Source: Plumapathes pennacea (Eukaryota > Cnidaria > Anthozoa > Antipatharia > Myriopathidae). From it: DNA of 64,000 bases. Position numbers and translations under genes: made by a program. Every line of letters begins with the position of its first letter. Position 1 is the first letter of the stretch. The notes beneath the pieces were generated by a model. That model did not search any database. It was not told the DNA's origin and saw only the letters and a program-made list of their open reading frames with translations. Positions 55,719-64,000 of this stretch are shown piece by piece. The stretch covers positions 22,121,069 to 22,185,068 of the forward strand of contig OZ038463.1 of assembly GCA_964036295.1 (NCBI GenBank). The letters run 5' to 3'.

Positions 55719-57460
55719 ATGAAAGTGCGCATCAATGGTATTCGAAAGGAAGTGCTGATCGATTCGGGATCAGGAACCAATCAAGTGGAGGAGGAGGGTT
55801 TCAAGGAATTGAAGAGTCGCGGTTTGGTAGTAGATGTTGAACATTGGTCTAAAAACTTGTTTGACTATGGTGGCCAGTTTGAGGCCCAGATCTCTGTAGG
55901 AGGTGGCGAGATAACTACCAAGTTTATTATTGTCAAGCATGGACGGTGTATTCTGGGAAACACCACAGCAAGTAAGCTTGGTGTCCTGCACATTGGTCCT
56001 GGTGTCAACATCAAGGATTTTGAGTGTAATGCGGTACAAGGTGAATTTGGGGAGCAATTAAAGGCAGGGTATCCTGCAGCTTTCAAGGGAGTTGGGAAGC
56101 TGAAGGATTTTGAGTTAAAGCTTCATATTGACCCCACCGTGTCACCAGTAGCTCAGAAAGTGCGTCGCATCCCGTTTGCACTCCGTGACAAAGTGACTGC
56201 CAAAACCAATGAGCTAATCAAGGAGGACGTCATTGAGAAAGTTGGAGGGCCTACCACACGGGTAACCAAAAGCATCTGGCGAGATAAGACTTTGTGTTGA
56301 CATGCGCCGTGCTAACGAAGCGATTATTCGGGAGCGGTTACCAATTCCAACTGTCGATGAAGTGTTGGAGGATTCAAATGGTAGTACCGTTTTCTCAAAG
56401 CTAGACCTCCGCTGGGGCTTTTATCAGGTGGAATTACAACAAGGCTCTAGGGACATAACCACTTTCGTTACACACAATGGCCTGTTCCGGTACAAGAGAC
56501 TTTGGTGTGAATGCGTGAATACTTTGGCGTGAATGCTGCCCCCGAAATGTACCAGCATACCATCAGCCAGACAGTAGCTGATATACCAGGCGTGCTAAAC
56601 ATCGCTGATGACCTCATAGTACATGGCAAGGATGTTCAGGTCCCTGATTAGAACCTGCACAAGTTGCTGGCAAGACTAGAAGAGAAACATTTGACGCTGA
56701 AACTTGAGAAGTGTACATTTCGGATGACCAAAGTTGTCTTCATGGGACTCCTGCTTTCCAGACATAGAATTGGCCCCACCAAGAAGAAAATCCATGCAGC
56801 AGTAGAAGCAACCAAGAATGTTCCACCTCCGCCTGCAAGCCAACACCTATGCCGGAGCAGGCACGGCAGGAGCTAGCGACAGACTTGCTGGGGCCCTTGC
56901 CAGGGGGAATACCTCTTAGTGATAGTTGACTATTTTTCTCGATGGATGGAGGTGGATGTGATTCGCTCTACCACTAGTGCTGTGCTGATAAAATGCCTGG
57001 ACAGCCACATTGCCCGGTAAGGAACCCCAGCTGGTTTAAGGACAGACAACGGTCCAAACCTGGTATTTTATGAAATGGAAAGCTATCTGAAAGAAATGGG
57101 AATCCAGCACCACTTCACCACCCCACTTTGGCCTAGAGCCAATGGCGATCTCTACTGAAGTCCATGAGAGTATTCCAGGCGGAAGGGAAGGTTTGGCGAG
57201 CTGAGCTTAACAAGTTTCTCCTGGCCTACAGATCAACTAATCACACCACTACCGGGGTCAGCCCCGCAGAATTATTTCTCAAGCGGAAATCAGTGACCAA
57301 ACTGCCAGAGGTCACTGACCAGGAGGCAAAGGAATCCAGTGTGGTGTACCAACAAGTCAGAGACCGCGATGCAGAGAGGAAGCAGCAGGGCAAGGAGTAT
57401 GCTGATGTTAAACGACGGGCCGTTGAAAGGGACTTAACTGTGGAGACATGGTGGTGGTAG
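55719..57460 (+). pseudogene. pol: Element 2 pol, broken and internally deleted
   Basis: Protease-like VLIDSGSGTNQV, then RT (RLPIPTVDEVLEDSNGSTVF, KLDLRWGFYQVEL, IADDLIVHG in place of YVDD) to about 56800. The frame then jumps to the integrase core (LLGPLPGG, VIVDYFSRWMEVDV, RTDNGPNL, GIQHHFTTPLWPRANGD), so RNase H and the integrase HHCC part are missing. Several stops and frameshifts. Tail to 57780 is Pro/Gln-rich. Confidence 0.85.
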
Positions 57461-57948
57461 AGATAAAGAAAGAGGACAAGCTGTCATCCTCCTATAAAAG
57501 GGATCCATATGAGGTCACCGCTCTGGCAATCAGGTTCGAGTAATGTCTCCACAGGGAGTCGAATACAAGAGGAATTTACAACATGTCAAGCGGTTTGAAG
57601 TACCAATAGAGAGTGCTTCATCAGCCGAGGCGATCCAAGTACAAACCCCACAGCGACAGACCCCGGCTGACCAGGTGCCCCTGAGTGAAGCACATGAGAC
57701 ATTACCACCGGAACAACCGCAGCAGAAGACCCATGCGTTGGAACACCCAGGCGTAGTGGGAGAGTCAACCATCCACCCAAGAGATTAAGTGACCATATGC
57801 AGGACTGAACGCTTGAGGGACCGCTTGAGGCTTGTTGTTATTATGAACTGCTTTTTTTAAGGGACCATGGTATGGTTCAAAGACATGTTGTTGTAGTTAG
57901 TAGTTGTTTGTTATTTATGATTATTGTTGTGTAGAGAAAGGGAGGGAC

Positions 57949-58039
57949 TGTGACGTAGTGAATCACGTGATCGGAGGAGGTTCGTTGTGAAAGAGGATTA
58001 TGGCGCACTGTTGTATAAGGAGCTTTAATAAACACTACA
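57949..58039 (+). repeat. 3' LTR of element 2 (91 bp)
   Basis: TGTGACGTAG...AACACTACA, preceded by a purine-rich AGAAAGGGAGGGAC tract. Contains AATAAA at 58027-58032. Confidence 0.88.
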
Positions 58040-58174
58040 GCCCCGATTAAACTATTACCACACAAGTAGTGATTGGATCGTAAATCTCGGAGTAGTAAGT
58101 ACCATTCATCTTCCGGTGGTTTCTCGTGAAACGGTCTTGCGCGCGAACCCGATTTTAGCTTTTTCCTTTTTTTA
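58040..58174. repeat. Repeat family R, copy 3, segment
   Basis: Matches 41889-42024; lies between the LTR element and Helitron copy 3. Confidence 0.75.
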
Positions 58175-58270
58175 TCCCCGAGCGAAGCGAGAGTAATAAT
58201 CACGACGCTAATGCAGCAAAATCACCTTATTTGAAGACTCCAAGCGTGTCGCCATCTCGAAATTTAATGT

Positions 58271-58315
<45 letters not shown>

Positions 58316-59958
58316 ATACAACCTCGGCCCAAGGCCCTGCCCGTCTAGCGACCACTGTAGGCTAGGTTACATTAGCAGCTAACTGTAAACCGCCATTTTC
58401 TCGGTGACATGCGGTAGAGTACGAACTGAAGTGATTTTGTACAACAAGGTGCAGATAAAAGGCCAAGCAGTTCGACGGACGGCTGTAAATTGCCCGGATA
58501 TTTTGCCAGTGCATGGGAGGCAAGCTTTACTAGCCGTAAAACGGATTCTTTAAGGCACAACTGGTCGACCTGAACACAATCCCAGACGCCAGTATTGTGT
58601 TAAAACGCAGGCACTTCTTCAGAAAGGAATAGCAAAATACAGTCGGTGGAAATCGAACAATCACCGTGGCAAATTTCACCTTTCGCAATAACAGGAATGC
58701 AGTTTTCAGAATCCAAGTTTGACAAGATGACGACACAATACAATGGAAAGTGGAATTTTCGTACTGTATGAGGACTGCTCTATACAGTGTATTTTGAAAT
58801 CATTGAAGACGTAAACAATAGTGTTTTGGGTTTTGTTTCCTTTGCTGGAAAAGAGCTAAAGATATGGCTTTCAGGAACCAGTGAGTTTTGAAAATTTACA
58901 TTAATTAACGTACAGTATGCTTTTGCTAAACGACGGTCGTGTTATCATTATGGTATTTCAACAATTGCCGTATATTTTGTCGTTTGATGCCCCGTAAACT
59001 GTGATGAAGGCCAAGTAGGATTATACTGTGATCTTTTCGCTGGTTTTCAAAGCTATTTCAGAGTGCCTTCGTGCAAGATTGTGTCATCCTATTCCTGACA
59101 TGTTTGCATAATTTCACTGACAGTCTGTCAAGTTTTGTCGCCGCGTTTGTTAGCACACTGTATTCAAGGATGAAATGTAGCCGGGTTGAAGTGCTTTTGC
59201 TTTTTGAAGGCTATTAAAGTAGAAAATATCCGGCCATTGCTTTCCAAATTAAACAATATGTCTACTAGCGGGACCCCCGTAAGATACTCGCTCAACACAA
59301 GCGGACCTTGTATTATTTAGTGACCGGGTTTGCACGCTCGATAAAATCGGACCTTGTATTTTTTAGTGACTTGATTTCTTATTTCTGTCAAAGATTTTAA
59401 AATCGTCAAACGCAGTTTGAAAAGTTGCTGTGTTCAAAATTGAATCCCTGCCAAAATTCACACGGTTCCGAGACTTCGAAAGCGTGTAAACAAGCGACTC
59501 GCTTTGGCGGGTTCTAAATTTGTCACACTCGAAGAAGCGTATTAAATTGATAAAGTACAAAAAAAAAAAACAAACATACACGTTATGTGGTTAGGATAAA
59601 GCATTGGCTGGAGAAATCGCGGCTTTTCTTGAAATTCATAAAAACGTTCGGTGTCCAAGATCGACTTGGCTTTCAAGCCTCGGGAGTATTCTTTAGTTGC
59701 GTGTAAATGCTTTCTCAGCGAATTTTGAAGTTCAGCTAGTGTCTACGAAAATTGCAGACTGTGCACGTTGTCTGAACTAAACCAGACTGCCGTGTGACAA
59801 AGATTTTTTTTAGCGGCCGACTGGTGACTTCGCTACAAGACGTGGTTTGCAAAAAAAAAAAAAAAAATAATAATCTCCGAACGGAAAATAAACAAGAATA
59901 CCGCTTTCCAAAAACCCACTACTGAGCGAGGGGATATCTGCGATTATCGTATTTCTAA
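58175..59958 (+). mobile_element. Helitron-like element, copy 3
   Basis: Starts TCCCCGAGCGAAGC after host A and ends ATCGTATTTCTAA before host T. R copy 2 shows the uninterrupted TTTATTATATCTATTTTGGG sequence. 1,784 bp with a (GT)n at 58268-58313 and a segment (AATCGAACAATCACCGTG) shared with copies 1 and 2; the basic-repeat frame is lost. Confidence 0.8.
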
Positions 59959-60086
59959 TATCTATTTTGGGAGCTGGTTATTAAATTTGTGTGGTATATA
60001 CTATAACAATTATTCACCGAAAAAAAGGTGAACAGTTGTGATGCGCTATCAATGAATTATAGCTGATGATAGTTAATGGATCGCAA
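59959..60086. repeat. Repeat family R, copy 3, segment
   Basis: Matches 42026-42156. Confidence 0.75.
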
Positions 60087-60573
60087 CAGTGGAACCTCCC
60101 GTAAGCGACCACCCTTCGTTCGTCTTTAAGTGGTCGCTTACAGGAGGTGCTCACTTACGGGAATTTCTCACCATGAGAAGCCTAAGTAACAATCAGCTTT
60201 GAGCAACAACCAGTGTCAAATAATGCAGCTTTATAGTGAGTGAAAAACAACTTGTGTTTTAAGAAATCAACATTGTGTTCCACTGCACGTTACAATACAT
60301 ATGTTAGTGTTTTGTCAGGTCCGGTTTCTGCAAAGAAGTTAATCCTTGCTCAGAAATTTGCCTTTTGAGAGCATAGAGTGGTCGCTTACCGAGGTAAAAA
60401 ATAAATAAATAAACAAAAAAAAAAACTCAAACAATGAGCCTCAATGGTGGTCGTTGTCGCTTACGAGAGGTTTCACTAATAGAAATTTGACTGAGTGACC
60501 AATCAGTCAATTGTTGAGTGGTCGCTTAAGGGAGGTGGTCACTTACGGGAGGTGCTCAGGGAGGTTTCTACTG
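60087..60573 (+). mobile_element. Pogo/Tigger-like MITE, copy 2 (uninterrupted)
   Basis: 487 bp, CAGTGGAACCTCCCGTAAGC to GGAGGTTTCTACTG. Right flank TA retained; left flank lost the TA. Same position within R as the copy at 42159, so inserted before the R segment was duplicated. Confidence 0.85.
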
Positions 60574-61260
60574 TATCACCTGTACTACCATTGACTAACA
60601 TAGAAAGGTGTGATTAAACCAGAAAAACTCTCATTGTCTATCGCGGAAATTTTGAACTTGTTCAAAGCAAACCATAGTTGATAATAGTTAACAGTTATTT
60701 GCCGAAATGAAAGTGAATAACTGTTTTGGCACATAATTTTACTTGCCTGCGCAAAAAGCACTATTCACGTCTGTGGTATATACTAATCCAGATAGCGCAT
60801 GCTAGTTCATGTTCAAACGGGTAAGAAAGTTCTAACTCTCATCAACTATTATTCCCGTTTGATCGGGGCTTTAATGATCAAAGCCGCGCTGCCGTAGTTT
60901 GTGTTGAAGGCCCGTTTCTGGCGAGCAACTGAAGAATTATTACAAACGACGCACAATGTAACGCATGTTTGGTTTTGCATAAGTGAAGGCAGCTAGTTCA
61001 CTGCGGCCGCGACTCACTGACATCAGAACATATTTTTCCGCCATAGTAACGCTTCTTCCGGGTTCCTGTAGCTTTTGTGCTAGTCGTGCAGGAACTGATA
61101 ACGCATCGGGAATGGATAAAAACTCTTGAAAGCCTTTTTCGCTCGTTTCCTCGTTCCGGAACCTAACGAGATTGGTAAGGGTTTTCAGTCCCGAGCGACA
61201 GACTCCAACCCACAATTTTGAGGGGTACCCTCCCCCCTCCCCCCGCGGGGGGTATCTTAC
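60574..61260. repeat. Repeat family R, copy 3, right part
   Basis: Matches 47267-47972 and ends with the same GGGGGGTATC junction against a stalk X exon. Confidence 0.75.
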
Positions 61261-61500
61261 TTGGTGAAGCCTGCACTGAGGACTTGTTCCATGTTTCTTT
61301 AGTAATTGCTGTACGGGAGACTTTTCCTGCGATGTACCAGGAGCTCAGTGCTTGGCTGATGCTCGGGTTAATAGCAAGGGATTGTCTTGATACAGCAGGA
61401 GTATGTTTGATAGTAGGAGTCAGTACCAAGGGACTTGTAGTTCTGGTAGATTTGTTCGCGCTTGATGGTGTCCTGTCAAATCCATTTGATGATGAAATAT
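61261..61500 (-). pseudogene. Copy of receptor stalk exon X
   Basis: 240 nt, open, phase 1-1, splice sites kept. Junction with R identical in kind to that at 47973, so both arose from one rearranged ancestor. Confidence 0.7.
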
Positions 61501-61813
61501 CTTAAATAGAGATAAAGGGTAGTTAATCTATGACTCGGGGAAGAAGGATATAACTCCATATAAATGAGTGTTACTGGTATTTGTAAGCTTTCTGGATCTA
61601 AAGCGGAATTTCAGACACTCAGGTAATCATGACTACATTTTCACATTTAGATTCAATCAGTTTGTACGGAATTCAACTTCTTTACTCTGGACACCACAGT
61701 TCTTGTAAGTGCAGTGTATTGATGTCGGATGTTGTGGCCTTCACGCTTCATAAAAAAATTCGCCAAACTCTTCACTCAATACGCTGCTGTTGATAATGCA
61801 TCGGTAAACTTAC

Positions 61814-62176
61814 TTGGAGTCACTGAGAACAAGGCCATTGGTTTCTTAGTGGTTGTTGTTGGAAGTGCGGTTCTTTGTGTTTTTAATGTTGACACCTCGG
61901 TTACTGTTGGTTTCCCGGAACTTGTGTAAACAGGCCAGTACCCGTTAAGATAGTTACTTGTGATCTGTGCTTGGATTGTAATATCATCGTTGACTGCGTG
62001 CAAGGAGCTGGAGGGTTGGCTAACTGACATGTGGGAAACAGAAGGCGGACCTGAGCTGAGTGGAGTCTTTCTGATGGAGGACTTCAGGAAAGAGGACAAT
62101 TGTGTTGGCCTTGTGGTTTCCTCAGAAGTTAGGTCTGCTCTTGATGTACTTCCAGGTCCATGAGACGAAGGAATAT
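61814..62176 (-). pseudogene. Copy of receptor stalk exon Y3-type
   Basis: 363 nt, open, phase 1-1, near-identical to the copy at 51875. Confidence 0.7.
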
Positions 62177-62270
62177 CTGTTGAACAGACAAACAATAGCA
62201 CAAGTTCTTGTAAGATTTAATCTTCCTGATCCATTACATGAATCCTTGACGTTCCACAACTGTGCTTTTT

Positions 62271-62362
62271 TGTCACATGTGCATCCTGTTACAGATAACA
62301 ATACAAAAATATAATATAATTTAAAATTATATTGTTATCTGTAACAGGATGCACATGTGACA
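62271..62362. repeat. Perfect inverted repeat, copy 2
   Basis: 33-bp arms as at 52332, with a longer AT-rich loop. Confidence 0.9.
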
Positions 62363-62789
62363 AAGCACGTTATAACAGCGGACAGATAAATATGATGAAA
62401 GTGGTCTTAGTCATTTAGCAACTTCATCAGTTGTTCTAAAAATGTTACAGGCTCTTTCTCAGCTAAATTGGCCAATCAATGCCTCACGACTTTGGTACCG
62501 AAAGAATGTTTTTCTGGATATGTTGTTTCAGGTTTCTGCTTTCTTAATGAAGCTCAGCACTATAGCGAGTAAATTAGTGAAAGTTGCTGGAGACAAAACA
62601 CCAATAATCTTGAACTATGGATCATCAAGTCACCCAGAGTAGGCGAAAAACCCCCGTTTCACCTACAGATTTTCGCGGAAACATTGTCAATATCTTTTTT
62701 CATTCTGTGGATAGGAAGTAGTTTATATTTTGTCTTCCGGGCTCGTATGGCAATAATTTGTTTCAAGCTTGTCACTGCTAGCACTACTG

Positions 62790-63111
62790 CTACAGTGTAG
62801 CACTGTCAATACTAAGCGTGCCAAGCAAGATCCTTGAGTCCTGCGTCTCTGACATAATAGTAAACCACGTCATGCACAATGAATTAATAACGGACAAACA
62901 ATGGGCCTATCTTTGAGGGTACTCAACAGAATTACTATACTTGCGCACTTGACAGAAACTTGGAGAAAGGAAGTAGACCTGGGACGCGTTGTGGGTGTAG
63001 TATTTGTAGACTTCAAAAAGACCTTCGACAGCGTATCCCACCCTATGCTAATCCAAAAGCTACAACGCAAGTTTAGCATAAAGGGCTCGCTTCTCGATTG
63101 GTTAAAAATTG
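62790..63111 (+). mobile_element. LINE RT fragment, copy 2
   Basis: Same RT piece as 52779 (VVFVDFKKTFDSVSH) with a stop and frameshift near 62915-62940; joined at 63111 directly to a truncated Y exon. Confidence 0.8.
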
Positions 63112-63378
63112 GTTTCCCGGAGCTTGTGTAAACAGGCAAATACCCGTTAAGATAGTTACTTGTGATCTGTGTCTGGAATGTGATTTCATCGTTGACTGCG
63201 TGCAAGGAGCTGGAGGGTTGGCTAACTGACATGTGGGAAACAGAAGGCGGACCTGAGCTGAGTGGAGTCTTTCTGATGGATGACTTCAGGAAAGAGGACA
63301 ATTGTGTTGGCCTTGTGGTTTCCTCAGAAGTTAGGTCTGCTCTTGATGTACTTCCAGGACCATGAGACGAAGGAATAT
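63112..63378 (-). pseudogene. Truncated stalk exon Y, fused to LINE fragment
   Basis: Only the 5' part of the Y3-type exon remains; the 3' part and donor are replaced by LINE RT sequence at the tandem-duplication junction. Confidence 0.75.
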
Positions 63379-63472
63379 CTGTTGAACAGACAAACAATAG
63401 CACAAGTTCTTGTAAGATTTAATCTTCCTGATCCTTTACATGAATCCTTGACGTTCCACAACTGTGCTTTTT

Positions 63473-63564
63473 TGTCACATGTGCATCCTGTTACAGATAA
63501 CAATACAAAAATATAATATAATTTAAAATTATATTGTTATCTGTAACAGGATGCACATGTGACA
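63473..63564. repeat. Perfect inverted repeat, copy 3
   Basis: Same 33-bp arms, offset 1,202 bp from copy 2. Confidence 0.9.
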
Positions 63565-64000
63565 AAGCACGTTATAACAGCGGACAGATAAATATGATGA
63601 AAGTGGTCTTAGTCATTTAGCAACTTCATCAGTTGTTCTAAAAATGTTACAGGCTCTTTCTCAGCTAAATTGGCCAATCAATGCCTCACGACTTTGGTAC
63701 CGAAAGAATGTTTTTCTGGATATGTTGTTTCAGGTTTCTGCTTTCTTAATGAAGCTCAGCACTATAGCGAGTAAATTAGTGAAAGTTGCTGGAGACAAAA
63801 CACCAATAATCTTGAACTATGGATCATCAAGTCACCCAGAGTAGGCGAAAAACCCCCGTTTCACCTACAGATTTTCGCGGAAACATTGTCAATATCTTTT
63901 TTCATTCTGTGGATAGGAAGTAGTTTATATTTTGTCTTCCGGGCTCGTATGGCAATAATTTGTTTCAAGCTTGTCACTGCTAGCACTACTGCTACAGTGT

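Larger units (their letters stand above)
53390..58039 (+). mobile_element. Degenerate Gypsy-type LTR element 2, very short LTRs
   Basis: 5' LTR starts TGTGACGTAGTG at 53390 and is split by a 1.29-kb insertion; 3' LTR is 57949-58039 (91 bp). A 5-bp GCCCC duplication flanks it (53385-53389, 58040-58044), and R copy 2 has the empty TTTAAGCCCCGATC site. A TTGGCGACGAGG primer site follows the 5' LTR at 54775. Gag, protease, RT and integrase core remnants are present; RNase H and the integrase zinc-binding part are deleted. Confidence 0.92.
61912..64000. repeat. 1,202-bp tandem duplication
   Basis: The block from about 61912 to 63111 is repeated from 63114 to the window end with very few changes (for example identical sequence at 62442 and 63644). 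The unit holds the 5' part of a Y exon, the palindrome and a LINE RT fragment. Confidence 0.9.

Overview
This is a eukaryotic, intron-rich and transposon-dense window. It is almost certainly from an animal, and most likely an anthozoan cnidarian such as a stony coral. That is an inference from an adhesion-GPCR gene with an F5/8C ectodomain, many GT-AG introns, Gypsy, LINE and Helitron elements with animal-type proteins, and a tRNA-Ser-like SINE. No bacterial-style operon, CRISPR array or rRNA gene was seen. Most long open frames are transposon proteins or shadows of exons.

The host content is one near-complete adhesion GPCR gene on the minus strand. It has 26 exons between 37195 and 22371, all phase-consistent, about 1,673 codons. 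In order these encode the end of a probable signal peptide, an F5/8C (discoidin) domain, a Ser/Thr-rich stalk built from tandemly duplicated exon pairs, a GAIN domain, a GPS with an HLT cleavage site and TxFAVLM tethered agonist, seven transmembrane segments and a charged tail. A tandem paralogue lies to its left on the same strand. Its signal-peptide exon (12418-12451), 30-nt microexon (9394-9423) and the first 9 nt of its F5/8C exon (1-9) are in the window, and the rest lies to the left. On the right (47973-63378) are partial copies of the stalk exons only, carried by segmental duplications.

Layout: 1-9423 is an intron of the left paralogue, filled by a LINE, which is itself split by an intact-looking Gypsy element with identical LTRs and by a TIR element beside a 135-bp palindrome. 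9424-12451 is intron 1 of the paralogue, with a repeat-family R copy and a SINE. 12452-22370 is intergenic, with two MITE-like elements and no recognised gene. 22371-37195 is the receptor gene. 37196-47970 holds two inverted Helitrons, then family R with a nested pogo-like element and an L1/Tx1-like LINE. 47973-52450 holds stalk-exon copies interrupted by a 3.4-kb insertion. 52780-61255 is a second copy of R carrying an LTR element, a third Helitron and another pogo-like MITE. 61261-64000 holds more stalk exons and a 1,202-bp tandem duplication.

Several insertions are proven by empty sites in sister copies within the window. The strongest unusual signals are: (1) in-frame duplication of receptor stalk exons through a 5-bp TGTTA microhomology, making chimeric exons; (2) a Gypsy element with identical LTRs but no integrase catalytic core; (3) four in-register GGGAAAC slippery heptamers in a 27-nt repeat at its gag/pol overlap; and (4) a signal peptide split across a tiny exon and a 30-nt microexon shared by both paralogues.
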